A stretch of 64,000 nucleotides of DNA. Source: Flectonema sp. DT1601 (taxonomy: Eukaryota > Euglenozoa > Diplonemea > Diplonemida > Diplonemidae). Location of the stretch: positions 248,001 through 312,000 of the forward strand of contig OZ025781.1 of the NCBI GenBank assembly GCA_964019425.1. Reading direction: 5' to 3'. Positions 20,827-30,355 of the stretch are shown piece after piece. Under the pieces are notes generated by a model. It was not told the origin of the DNA and did no database searches. It saw only the letters and a program-made list of their open reading frames with translations. Each line of letters starts with the position of its first letter. Within the stretch, counting starts at the first letter, position 1. A program made the position numbers and the translations under genes.

Positions 20827-22919
20827 TAAAAAACCAACACAGCCCAGCAGGTAGCTGTCGGGATAACGGAGTTAGTTGTTCAACGCCTGGGCTCCCTGTT
20901 GAGGGAGGAAAGACAAGAAGAGGATTACAGTAATGTTCTGGAGGCCAGTTGAGCTCAACTTGCCTATGTTACCGTAACAGCTTTTTATAAAACTCATGAG
21001 TACTTAATTAATACATTATATTGTCTTGAAAATTAACCATAGAAAAAGACGAACACCAGGAAGGGGGGCGGCTCTTTGTCAATAGCCTCATATACTGGTA
21101 TTTGATGATACGAAAACTGTATTAAAAGTAGTTCAAGATGGCGAAACACGTTGTGAGAGGGAAAAAAAATAAATAAATAAAAAAAACATAACAGCTTGTC
21201 ACCAAAATAAATAATTTCAAGTAATGTATAGAAGTGGTTCCAGAACAGATGAATGAAAATATTAATTTTGACGATTTAAGAAATAAAAAAGGAAAATCAA
21301 CAACTGACTTTCCTGCACCACAAAAGAACACAATATCCACACAACAGTTGCCTACCATACGCACTGATACCTGTTCGAAGATATCAGGTGAGGGGTGACT
21401 CTGATGGCAACATTGATGGGAAACAAAAAGGTCGAATCACGGGTCAATCATATTTCCTACCATACAAAAAAGTGTGGATGCAAAAAAAAAAAATTCCAAT
21501 TTCCTGATAACTGGGACAAAAATCACTAACATAAAAGTCTCTCACCGCAGAGTAAGGGACTACTAAAGAACACAAATCTATCACAAGTGTATATTATTAA
21601 TAACTCCCGTAATGGAGTACAACATATCTTCGTGTTCATCTCACTATTTTTTTCTTTCTTTCAAAAAATGATAATCATAATGATAATCATAATGATAATC
21701 ATAATGATAATCATAATGATAATCATAATGATAATCATAATGATAATCATAATGATAATCATAATGATAATCATAATGATAATCATAATGATAATCATAA
21801 TGATAATCATAATGATAATCATAATGATAATCATAATGATAATCATAATGATAATCATAATGATAATCATAATGATAATCATAATGATAATCATAATGAT
21901 AATTATAATGATAATCATAATGATAATCATAATGATAATCATAATGATAATCATAATGATAATCATAATGATAATTATAATGATAATCATAATGATAATC
22001 ATAATGATAATCATAATGATAATTATAATGATAATCATAATGATAATCATAATGATAATCATAATGATAATCATAATGATAAACATAATGATAATCATAA
22101 TGATAATCATAATGATAATCATAATGATAATCATAATGATAATCATAATGATAATCATAATGATAATCATAATGATAATCATAATGATAATCATAATGAT
22201 AAACATAATGATAATCATAATGATAATCATAATGATAATCATAATGATAATCATAATGATAAACATAATGATAATCATAATGATAATCATAATGATAATC
22301 ATAATGATAATCATAATGATAATCATAATGATAATCATAATGATAATCATAATGATAATCATAATGATAATCATAATGATAATCATAATGATAATCATAA
22401 TGATAATCATAATGATAATCATAATGATAATCATAATGATAATCATAATGATAATCATAATGATAATCATAATGATAAACATAATGATAAACATAATGAT
22501 AATCATAATGATAATCATAATGATAATCATAATGATAAACATAATGATAATCATAATGATAATCATAATGATAATCATAATGATAAACATAATGATAATC
22601 ATAATGATAATCATAATGATAATCATAATGATAATCATAATGATAATTATAATAACTAATACAATACACCCTATCATTTCTATTCGTTTTTATGAATAGA
22701 AAAACGTAAAAAAGAAAATCAAAGATGATTACACTCGTACATAACTAAAATAATGATAATAAGCAACGTTGTTATATCTGATAATTTGGGGGCTACGTAC
22801 TAAAGATTGAGCTCCCATAAAAAGTGAAGAGAGGGTGAAATCGCACATTGTAGTTTTTACACACAACTACAACTGTAATAGAGAATAAAAATAAAATACG
22901 AAAATGAAACACAAAAAGA
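20827..22919. repeat. E/F spacer: leader, transplanted flank, minisatellite
   Basis: 20827-20908 is a shortened leader of copy E. 20938-21090 matches the 3' flank of B and C (about 3924-4070), although it now lies upstream of E. 21300-21440 carries the GATATCAGGGGAGGGG-type module. 21490-21660 and 22650-22919 are the 3' flank of F, nearly identical to 29890-30355 downstream of G, but split by the minisatellite. No gene is seen. Confidence 0.75.
21667..22650. repeat. 12-bp minisatellite, about 82 units
   Basis: The unit is ATGATAATCATA, and ATGAT-N-ATCAT is itself an inverted repeat, so either strand can fold all along the array. Units are almost uniform. A C-to-T variant occurs near 21901, 21973 and 22021, and a T-to-A variant near 22081, 22201, 22261, 22477, 22489, 22537 and 22585. 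Both strands stay open because the unit is a multiple of 3 without stops in several frames, giving Met-Ile and Tyr-His repeat translations that are not credible genes. It lies about 270 bp beyond the stop codon of copy F. Confidence 0.95.
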
Positions 22920-25538
22920 TTAAGCACTGTCGGGACGATTTTCCTCAAGTTCGACGCCTTTCTGTTCTTCTTCAGATGATGATTTCCTACAACAACACAT
23001 GTAAACAATAACAATAACAACTATTACGAATACGCCAGAAAATATCGAAATCAGAAGTGTATTGCGAAGCTTCACATCGCTGTCATCACTGCTGGAGGTA
23101 CTTGCCCCAGTTGGGGCCGCAGTAGGAGCAGTAGACGAAACTACAACGGTACCTGGCACCTTGTAAGTTCCAGCCTCAAATTCCACCCAATTAGTTGAAG
23201 CAGTCGAACTGAGTGCAGCAGTTTGCTGAAACATCCGCAACTCTGTTGCAGCTGAGTATGGAGGCCAGAAAGGAAACACATGATCAGCATAAACAGGAAG
23301 AAATTCATCCGAAATAGAAGCGCTCGGATCAGTGTAGAAAGCAGCTAAACTGAATGTCAGCGCGGCGTTAGTTCTCGTGATTGGAGTCAGTTGCTTGTTT
23401 ACATTGTTTTTGGCGGCGGTAGCAACCCAAGACTTCCACTCGAAAAATGGTGCATTTGTGGTAGAACTTACTCTGTGCTTTTCCCCAGTAATACCACCAG
23501 CAGAGACAACTGTTACAGCACTAGCCTTCCTAAGGAGCTTCACAGTTTGTGAACACGCACTTGCACATGCTCCGAGTGATAAAACTTTGATGGTTGCGAA
23601 TCCCTTCGTAGGTATATTAATTTTCTCGTTCGCTGCAAAGTTACACTGAGCAAACGTAGCAGAGTCCTTCAATTCAAATAATGATTCGAAGAGAGAAGCG
23701 ACCTTTGGAACCACAAACACTTCAGGTGATCCAGCAGCCCTGCTCTTCTTCGGAGCGTTGTTAAAGAGATCATTTAATTTAGTTTGTGCCTGCTGCATGT
23801 TTGTACTGGCCAAAGGTTCGTTGTATAAGCTTTCCCCGGTAGAAATACGTAACGCGTTGTAGTCTTCACCACCAACCACAGCAGATTGTATCAAACTGAT
23901 GTATCCCTTAGTGAAGTCAGTGAGATGGTATTCAGAAGCACCCTTAGTGGAAGCAGCACTTGCAGGTGAGATACGGAAATCGCTACTCGTCCTCGATGCG
24001 TTCCTCAGTCCTGCAGGGTATTGGAGCTTCGGAGTCAAGTACTCAATCGCCGTAGAGTACAAGATAAGAAATCCTCCACCGTTACCACGGACGTCCAGGA
24101 TCAATTCTGTGATTCTCGGGGAAAACGCAATCGCATAATCATTGCAAGCCTCAATAACTTTTAGAAATCTGAAGAGGACTTTGATTACATCACAACCCCG
24201 TAAGTTGGCGGTGCTAGGGGAAAAGGTTCCGATGTACAAGTACATTACTGGCTTTGCGTTGGTTTCGAAAGAGCTGCACACAATATTCGGTTCATTGGTA
24301 TTTTGTGGATATTGAGCAACTATCTTACCCTGATTCCAGAGATCTGAAGAAGCAAGCTGCTGAACTGATCTTTTGGACACGCGTTCCTGTTCCTTCTTTG
24401 CAGATGCAGCCTTGTCAGCCTTGTCAGCGTTGTGAAGATCTCTCGCAATGTCTGAAAGTGGATTAGGAGGAAGGTTTGGTCCGGAGTTCACTTCAGGACT
24501 TTTATGAATACCTGCCCTCTGATCAGCGATAGGAGGAATTGGTTTGTATGCCTCTCTGTTCTGCCTGATGTGAGTAATGTCGTTAGGGGTCACTGGTGCT
24601 TCCTGTACCTGAGCACCTCTCGCAGTCGCTGCTGGACGGTTACCAGCAACTATGACAGCGGTTGTTAACTGTGGTCCTCCTCTTCCAGAGTAGATTGGAA
24701 GGGTGTGAGACGTACCAGCAACAGTTATTTGCATTGTGGTGGCCTGGTATCCAGATCTGGTCGAAGATATACCTGCAGCGAAAGGGTTGTTTAGGTATTC
24801 ATTAAGGTCTGCACCATTAGACTTCGAAGAACCATTGTCACCAAGCAACTTTGACAAATAGGCCACTGCTGGCTGTCCGTTGATTGCAGTTACGACGTTG
24901 CCAACCTGAACACTGCTCCACGTCTGTCCCTGAGAATAGGCAGCGAAAAGGGCATGGCGTTCCCTGATGAAAATAACCTGCTGTCCATTATCCATACTTG
25001 ATCCGAGTACAAAAGGAATATGTAAAGTAGAAAGGTATCCCGATGGCAGAGTGTAAGCAGTATGCCCATCGTGTAACGCTACGAAGAGCCGAGCCATTGA
25101 AGTCTGAAATTGGAAATCACTATTCCACTGTTGAGTAGAGAACTGTTGAAGAGAACCCTTCAAGTTAACCTTTCCAATCACAGATGGGTCTGTTGATAGA
25201 GCGATGTCAGTTCCATGGTAAAACTCAACCATCTCAAGCGCTGCTTTTGTCGCTTCCGTCACAGTTGCTTGATCCACCGGAACAGTGTTGTAACAGTCAA
25301 AGATTTCACTAGCTCTGTAGTAGTAAAAATCTCCTACCAGCTGGCCCTGTAAATTACATTGCGACACCGCCAGCAGGTTTATCATTGAGAGTAACATTTT
25401 ATTTAGAAAACTGATGATGAGAAGTTGTGGATTCATCGTATTGACTGGATGGGTAACTATTTGTGGTATCGACTTAGTACGAATATCTGTGTTGATGTCC
25501 TGGAAAAGAAAAGTATCAATCAATTTAGTGACTAACAT
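22920..25538 (-). CDS. S41-family membrane-anchored peptidase, copy F
   Basis: This 872-aa protein is closest to copy G in the C-terminal half and tail. Core motifs are DGHTAYTLPSGY, VGNVVTAINGQPAV, LDVRGNGGGF, SLGACASACSQTV (Gly replaced by Ala beside the candidate Ser, shared only with G) and SDEFLPVYADHV. The stalk reads STAPTAAPTGASTSSSDDSD, followed by the membrane helix, MCCCRKSSS and an acidic tail ending ENRPDSA. The N-terminal part matches the A/B/C/E type, with the MLVTKL upstream frame and Met35 start, while G has the other N-terminus. F is therefore a mosaic relative to G. It is intronless in its body. Confidence 0.95.
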   Translation of the reverse strand: MLVTKLIDTFLFQDINTDIRTKSIPQIVTHPVNTMNPQLLIISFLNKMLLSMINLLAVSQCNLQGQLVGDFYYYRASEIFDCYNTVPVDQATVTEATKAALEMVEFYHGTDIALSTDPSVIGKVNLKGSLQQFSTQQWNSDFQFQTSMARLFVALHDGHTAYTLPSGYLSTLHIPFVLGSSMDNGQQVIFIRERHALFAAYSQGQTWSSVQVGNVVTAINGQPAVAYLSKLLGDNGSSKSNGADLNEYLNNPFAAGISSTRSGYQATTMQITVAGTSHTLPIYSGRGGPQLTTAVIVAGNRPAATARGAQVQEAPVTPNDITHIRQNREAYKPIPPIADQRAGIHKSPEVNSGPNLPPNPLSDIARDLHNADKADKAASAKKEQERVSKRSVQQLASSDLWNQGKIVAQYPQNTNEPNIVCSSFETNAKPVMYLYIGTFSPSTANLRGCDVIKVLFRFLKVIEACNDYAIAFSPRITELILDVRGNGGGFLILYSTAIEYLTPKLQYPAGLRNASRTSSDFRISPASAASTKGASEYHLTDFTKGYISLIQSAVVGGEDYNALRISTGESLYNEPLASTNMQQAQTKLNDLFNNAPKKSRAAGSPEVFVVPKVASLFESLFELKDSATFAQCNFAANEKINIPTKGFATIKVLSLGACASACSQTVKLLRKASAVTVVSAGGITGEKHRVSSTTNAPFFEWKSWVATAAKNNVNKQLTPITRTNAALTFSLAAFYTDPSASISDEFLPVYADHVFPFWPPYSAATELRMFQQTAALSSTASTNWVEFEAGTYKVPGTVVVSSTAPTAAPTGASTSSSDDSDVKLRNTLLISIFSGVFVIVVIVIVYMCCCRKSSSEEEQKGVELEENRPDSA

Positions 25539-26288
25539 TAAAAAACCAACACAGCCCAGCAGGTAGCTGTCGGGATAACGGAGTTAGTTGTTCAACGCCT
25601 GGGCTCCCTGTTGAGGGAGGAAAGACAAGAAGAGGATTACAGTAATGTTTATTTTATATTTTTTTCAAATATTATTGACATAAAGGGATTCTTCTTGTCT
25701 AGTCAGTTTCAGAGAAGACGATGACAGGATACTCAACTGAATTATTCTATTCGTCGAAAGACCCTTTGAAAATATATATTTCCCAGAATGAATTAATATG
25801 AACAATAAAATAAAGTAAGATGTTCAATACAATAAGCCGAAGAGAGCAGATGGAAGTAACTTATATTTTCTTGCCGTGGTACTAGTTAGTATCATTAATT
25901 TTAGAACAGAAAAGTGAGAATAAGAAAAGTAGAGATTAATAAAAGGAAATAAAAAAGGAAATTCAACAACTGACTTTCCTGCACCACAAAAGAACACAAT
26001 ATCCATACAACAGTTGCCAAACAAGTCAAAATTTTCAAACGACTAAACATAAGAAACGCTGATACCTGTTCGAAGATATCAGGGGAGGGGTGACTCTGAT
26101 GGCAACATTGATGGGAAACAAAAAGGTCGAATCACAAAAAATAATGAAGTTTGGTTTTATTTAGTCAAGTTGTGATAACATGAAATGCGAAGAAATCCGA
26201 ATTTCATTTTCATTTTCGACATCACAACGGATAGTTACCATTCCCAACCCCCACTACCATTTTTTTTATTTATTTATTTATTAGTTAG
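25539..26288. repeat. Upstream flank of F with a short retroelement 3'-end fragment
   Basis: 25539-25620 is a shortened leader of copy F. 25645-25830 is a diverged flank module. 25889-25938 is a fragment of about 50 bp identical to the 3' terminus of the retroelement at 26289 onward, again next to TAGTTAG on its left. 25966-26136 is the GATATCAGGGGAGGGG module. 26145-26240 is a diverged match to 13540-13650. No gene is seen. Confidence 0.7.
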
Positions 26289-26757
26289 TATCATTAATTT
26301 TAGAACAGAAAAGTGAGAATAAGAAAAGTAGAGATCAATAAAAGAAAAGTATTCATTTCTGCAGTTTCCTAACATCAAAGGGTAATAGAATATGTAGTTT
26401 CAGGCCTTAATCTTATACTACTTGTCCCTTTTTAGGCCTTCATCAGTAAGTTCTAAGGGACTTCATTCTATGTTGAAGTTGTTATCGTTCAAAGATAAAA
26501 ATCCATCGGAGCTCGCCAGGATAGGGCTAGCAATGTTTATTTGCTTTTGCTCAATTTGAATTTTTGACGTCTGGTCGTTTCACTATTACAGTCGAGTTAA
26601 TGGATGAGTCGTCATCCAATTTCCGTTTTACTTTATCATCGCATACCATCAAAGGTCCTATATTCGCAGGTGTCATTGTAACATCCATATCAGTCTGAGC
26701 TTTTAATGGTATCATATGGAAACTATATTCTGTAGTTGCCATGTTAAGTACTTGTAG
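26289..26757 (-). mobile_element. Penelope-like retroelement, short 5'-truncated copy
   Basis: This is a head-to-tail partial copy downstream of the longer element. It holds the last about 60 codons of the ORF and the whole 3' region, ending in the CTAA/TAAATAAT tail. It is also missing about 220 bp internally: the bases matching 27444-27463 are joined directly to those matching 27222 and below. The roughly 265 bp of 3' noncoding sequence is identical to the longer copy, while the about 190 bp of shared ORF carries seven differences. Confidence 0.8.
26397..26461 (-). promoter_or_regulatory. Hammerhead-ribozyme-like signature, short copy
   Basis: On the minus strand the order is GTC (26461-26459), CTGATGA (26446-26440), AGGCCT (26439-26434), a loop, AGGCCT (26407-26402) and GAAAC (26401-26397). 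This is the conserved core of a hammerhead with a 6-bp stem II, in sense with the RT. A stem III can form between the bases before GTC and those after GAAA. The 12 nt expected to form stem I do not pair well. GTCCCTT (26461-26455) and AAGGGAC (26430-26424) could instead form a pseudoknot with the AGGCCT pair. Confidence 0.45.
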
Positions 26758-26881
26758 ATTATTTATTAGTTAGTATCATTAATTTTAGAACAGAAAAGTG
26801 AGAATAAGAAAAGTAGAGATCAATAAAAGAAAAGTATTCATTTCTGCAGTTTCCTAACATCAAAGGGTAATAGAATATGTA

Positions 26882-26946
26882 GTTTCAGGCCTTAATCTTA
26901 TACTACTTGTCCCTTTTTAGGCCTTCATCAGTAAGTTCTAAGGGAC
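26882..26946 (-). promoter_or_regulatory. Hammerhead-ribozyme-like signature, long copy
   Basis: This is an identical second copy of the signature at 26397-26461, shifted by 485 bp, with CTGATGA at 26931-26925. It lies about 100-150 bp 3' of the RT stop codon. Hammerhead motifs are known in terminal repeats of Penelope-like elements, which is why the position is notable; stem I remains unresolved. Confidence 0.45.
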
Positions 26947-27035
26947 TTCATTCTATGTTGAAGTTGTTATCGTTCAAAGATAAAAATCCATCGGAGCTCG
27001 CCAGGATAGGGCTAGCAATGTTTATTTGCTTTTGC

Positions 27036-29321
27036 TCAATTTGAATTTTTGACATCTGATCGTTTCACTATTACAGTCGAGTTAATGGATGAGTCGTCAT
27101 CCAATTTCCGTTTTACTTTATCTTCGCATATCATCAAAGGTCCTATATTCGCTGGTGTCATCGTAACATCCATATCAGTCTGAGCTTTTAATGGTATCAT
27201 ATGGAAACTATACTCTGTAGTTCGGTACATCTTGTCAAAATGATCGAAAGGGAGTCTTAAATCTTTTGTGCCTTTAAGAATGTCTCGGATGATCATGGAC
27301 TCAAATGAGACTAGCGCAACAATAAAGCGAGTCATCCTTGTTTTCGCTTTATGTAGAATAAGTGCTGCGGCTGCTTCAGGATAATCGAAATCTGCTGGGT
27401 TAACGAAGTACTCGATTCTCCTGTTGAATTTAGTCATGCAAGCCATGTTAAGTACTTGTAGCGAGAACCAACCATCTGGTGATGGTTTATGCTCTGAGTT
27501 GTTCGGTTCTACTTTAAGAGATTCTTCATAAAATCGCTGTTGGTAGTTTTGCAGAAAACTGAAGTTAATTCTATCGATATATAAATGATCTGCAATGAAG
27601 TTGAGCGCTGCCCATCCGCATTCTCCACCGAGAAGACCTTCTCCTGATGTTTGATGTAGGGATGGTGGAAATCGTTTATCCAAGGAATGGCTTGTAGAGC
27701 CCGTATGGTTAATTGTATCCTTTTCGATGCTTAATGGGACTTTGTGACTAAACTTCTCAAAAGTAAGGTTGAGACGTCGACGCATTGCAGCTGCTGTATT
27801 ACCATCATCAATGTGAGAGCTAATGAAGCGGAGGCATGCTGCTCTGATATTGTCAGATTTATAGCCCCGGTTGAGTAATCTATAAGTTACCGCTTCAAGT
27901 TCCTGTAAAAAGTCTGCCTGGTTGTTGCAGATTTTTAGAGCTCGTAAGATCATGGTGGTAAAGATACCTGAACCCATTGATTCTTGAGCTGCGGAATGCT
28001 GATGGGTAAACCTTGTTGGCGTAATATGCCAACCCCTGGCTTTGTCATTAACACTTAAACGAATCCATCGTTTATTTGTGTTAGTGATCTCTATTCGGAT
28101 ACGAATTCCTATATAAGAGACATCATCAATGTTATTCGAAGTATCAGTGTAATCCATTGAATATAGACTTGCTGGTGGAGGGTCGCAACTCCAGGTGAGG
28201 AAGTCGTCGATGTATCTACACGAGTGGTCATGTTGCCGAGCTAAGTCTAGATTTTTTGTTTCAATTAAAGAATCGATATATGCGGATTCAACTCTATAGC
28301 AGTAGAGATTTGCTATATCGCTACTGGCGTTGCCACCCATTGGAATGCCTATTGTTTGTCTCCAAATATAACCTCTTAATGCAATAAAGGAGGAGTCAAT
28401 ACAGAATTCAAGTAATTTTTGACATTCTGCAAGCGCAAGAGAAGGGAATCGTGTAGGGTCACTCGATTCAAGACGTAAGATATTTTTGAAACTAAAGGCT
28501 TCTTGCAGTGCTTCACTTACTTTAGTTTTAATAGCGTTGTGTGGTAGGCGGGTGTACATTGTTGTAAAATCAAAAGTCTTAGGGGATAATTTTTTCAAAA
28601 CCATCAAATTCTGTTTAATCGAACTAGAGACTTCATCATCTGATTCCACAATCCAGTATCGTTTGAACCGTGAATGCATATCTTTCTCTTTCAATATAGT
28701 CATCGCATTTTTAAGGATACTAGAGAGATGTTGGTGCGCATATGTTGTTGCTGTTGCAGGTGCAAGATTATGATCCTTATCGTATTGTCGTTGTTCCGCT
28801 GTACCCGTGAAGGATGAGACACCAGTAATCCATCTCATCCCGATAGCTGATTTGTGTAATTTAATCATTCCATATAGGTGTGGGAGTCGATCAGAATGGC
28901 GGGCATTGATTGAAATGTTCATGTTCTTGAGGTTGGCTAGTAGAGTTGGTTCGTCTGATGTGATGCGTTCATAAGAATCACTTTGTAGCTGCTCTCGAAG
29001 TAAAAGCAAATAATTTATTTTACACATGTAACCAATATCGTGCTGTCCTTTGTCAACTTTAAGAAACACAAACTGAGATTGAAGATTCTGAAGTTCAGTC
29101 CATGCTTTATTTGATAATGGTGAGTCAAGAAAGCTTAAGTCTTTACTTAATTTAAGCTGCAATTGTTTAAGAATTGTGTTTTTAAAGATCGATTTAAAGT
29201 TATCGCCAACGTTCTTGTATGCGTGAGTTATATATTCAGTAATATCATTTTCAAGTGATTCTAATGCAGCTGATGGGTGCACTGGGACTCTAAATTTTTG
29301 ACCTCGTGCGACCTCGTTCAA
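27036..29321 (-). CDS. Reverse transcriptase ORF of Penelope-like element with C-terminal cysteine-protease-like segment
   Basis: The open frame is 761 codons, but the first codon is TTG and the first ATG is about codon 99, so the N-terminus is probably lost by 5' truncation. RT motifs in order are LYGMIKLHK (149-157), FDFTTMYTRLP (250-260, candidate catalytic Asp251), GIPMGGNASSDIANLY (325-340), RYIDDF (369-374, catalytic YIDD) and a following SYIGIRI strand. This order and the KLHK and RYIDD forms resemble Penelope-like RTs rather than LTR or LINE enzymes. After about 550 residues comes GGECGWAALNFIADHLYID (565-583) and DGWFSLQVLNMA (616-627), resembling the Cys and mid-domain motifs of Josephin-type deubiquitinases. 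A matching catalytic His is not evident. The tail is charged and short. The coding frame is intact across the element. Confidence 0.8.
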   Translation of the reverse strand: MNEVARGQKFRVPVHPSAALESLENDITEYITHAYKNVGDNFKSIFKNTILKQLQLKLSKDLSFLDSPLSNKAWTELQNLQSQFVFLKVDKGQHDIGYMCKINYLLLLREQLQSDSYERITSDEPTLLANLKNMNISINARHSDRLPHLYGMIKLHKSAIGMRWITGVSSFTGTAEQRQYDKDHNLAPATATTYAHQHLSSILKNAMTILKEKDMHSRFKRYWIVESDDEVSSSIKQNLMVLKKLSPKTFDFTTMYTRLPHNAIKTKVSEALQEAFSFKNILRLESSDPTRFPSLALAECQKLLEFCIDSSFIALRGYIWRQTIGIPMGGNASSDIANLYCYRVESAYIDSLIETKNLDLARQHDHSCRYIDDFLTWSCDPPPASLYSMDYTDTSNNIDDVSYIGIRIRIEITNTNKRWIRLSVNDKARGWHITPTRFTHQHSAAQESMGSGIFTTMILRALKICNNQADFLQELEAVTYRLLNRGYKSDNIRAACLRFISSHIDDGNTAAAMRRRLNLTFEKFSHKVPLSIEKDTINHTGSTSHSLDKRFPPSLHQTSGEGLLGGECGWAALNFIADHLYIDRINFSFLQNYQQRFYEESLKVEPNNSEHKPSPDGWFSLQVLNMACMTKFNRRIEYFVNPADFDYPEAAAALILHKAKTRMTRFIVALVSFESMIIRDILKGTKDLRLPFDHFDKMYRTTEYSFHMIPLKAQTDMDVTMTPANIGPLMICEDKVKRKLDDDSSINSTVIVKRSDVKNSN

Positions 29322-29490
29322 ATTATTTATTAGTTAGTTAGTTATCAAAATACAGAACTGATGACTACGAGGGGTCTGGGTAGCCCGCATCAGTAAGGAC
29401 CCAATCGCGAAGATTGTAGTTTCATAGTATTGGCTGGAAGTGATCGACTTCCAGCTTCCACCTTGCCCAGAGGCTAACAGGTTGTAAACA
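29322..29490 (-). repeat. SINE-like repeat, copy 2, sharing the retroelement tail
   Basis: It aligns with 16975-17140. It contains the perfect hairpin GCTGGAAGT/ACTTCCAGC with a 5-nt loop (about 29430-29452). On the minus strand its 3' end reads ACTAACTAACTAATAAATAAT, and the last 16 bases are the same tail that terminates the Penelope-like element. It sits directly upstream of that element. The class is inferred from size, tail and copy number. Confidence 0.5.
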
Positions 29491-29860
29491 ACTAAAGAAA
29501 ATAAAAGAGAAATGATCTGGGAGTGGGGGGAAGGTGAAAAAAACAAAAAATCTTCTTTCTTTCATATACATCTTTCTTTATAATACGACCACATGTGCCA
29601 TATGCCCACACTCCACGAAAGAAAATAGAAACCCCCGGAACAGTACCGAGGATCGTTCACCCCCAGTTGTCCAAAGCATTATAAGTGTACTGTGGGCTTA
29701 CCGAAAAGCTTTAGAAATGTACCACAAAAGATTTGGGCAGCACATAGCCATATCACTCAGCAAGAAATGAAAACCAAAAGGATCAGGTAAGATGACAGTC
29801 AGTTTAAGGGTCATAACTGCGCCGGACCAACTATTTATTTAAGATAACATTTAAGAACAC

Positions 29861-29891
<31 letters not shown>

Positions 29892-30355
29892 CCAATTTCC
29901 TGATAACTGGGACAAAAATCACTAACATAAAAGTCTCTCACCGCAGAGTAAGGGACTACTAAAGAACACAAATCTATCACAAGTGTATATTATTAATAAC
30001 TCCCGTAATGGAGTACAACATATCTTCGTGTTCATCTCACTATTTTTTTCTTTCTTTCAAAAAATGACAATCATAATGATAATTATAATAACTAATACAA
30101 TACACCCTATCATTTCTATTCGTTTTTATGAATAGAAAAACGTAAAAAAGAAAATCAAAGATGATTACAGTCGTGCATAACTAAAATAATGATAATAAGC
30201 AACGTTGTTATATCTGATAATTTGGGGGCTACGTACTAAAGATTGAGCTCCCATAAAAAGTGAAGAGAGGGTGAAATCGCACATTGTAGTTTTTACACAC
30301 AACTACAACTGTAATAGAGAATAAAAATAAAATACGAAAATGAAACACAAAAAGA
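29491..30355. repeat. Spacer downstream of G: unique segment with poly(A), then F/G-type 3' flank
   Basis: 29491-29860 has no match elsewhere in the window and ends in a run of about 29 A (29861-29889), so it could be an inserted retrosequence in plus orientation. 29890-30355 is nearly identical to the 3' flank of F, but at 30063-30085 it holds only about two units of the 12-bp minisatellite. No gene is called; the 78-codon plus-strand frame at 29534 has no recognisable features. Confidence 0.7.

Larger units (their letters stand above)
26758..29321 (-). mobile_element. Penelope-like retroelement, longer copy (5'-truncated)
   Basis: The element spans a reverse transcriptase ORF and about 265 bp of 3' noncoding sequence. 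Its 5' edge falls exactly where the ORF loses homology: the frame begins with TTG at 29321, directly against a 16-bp ATTATTTATTAGTTAG (29322-29337). The same 16-mer lies at 26758-26773 between the two copies, and a near match lies at the far left edge. I see no LTRs, no capsid and no GIY-YIG nuclease. The Penelope assignment rests on the RT motif spacing, the head-to-tail partial copies and the hammerhead-like signature in the 3' region. Confidence 0.7.

Noticed and set aside
21587-22699. Open frames of 338-370 codons encoding Met-Ile or Tyr-His repeats on both strands
   Set aside because: They are read-through of a 12-bp minisatellite whose unit has no stop in several frames; there is no codon or composition sign of a protein.
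26289-29321. LTR retrotransposon or retrovirus-like origin for the RT
   Set aside because: No long terminal repeats, capsid, protease-integrase order or polypurine tract is seen; RT motifs fit the Penelope-like type better.
29340-29410. CTGATGA in the SINE-like repeat as a hammerhead on the plus strand
   Set aside because: The stem II candidate is long and irregular, GAAA is imperfect and no GTC-type site fits; the copy at 16998 does not preserve the pairing.
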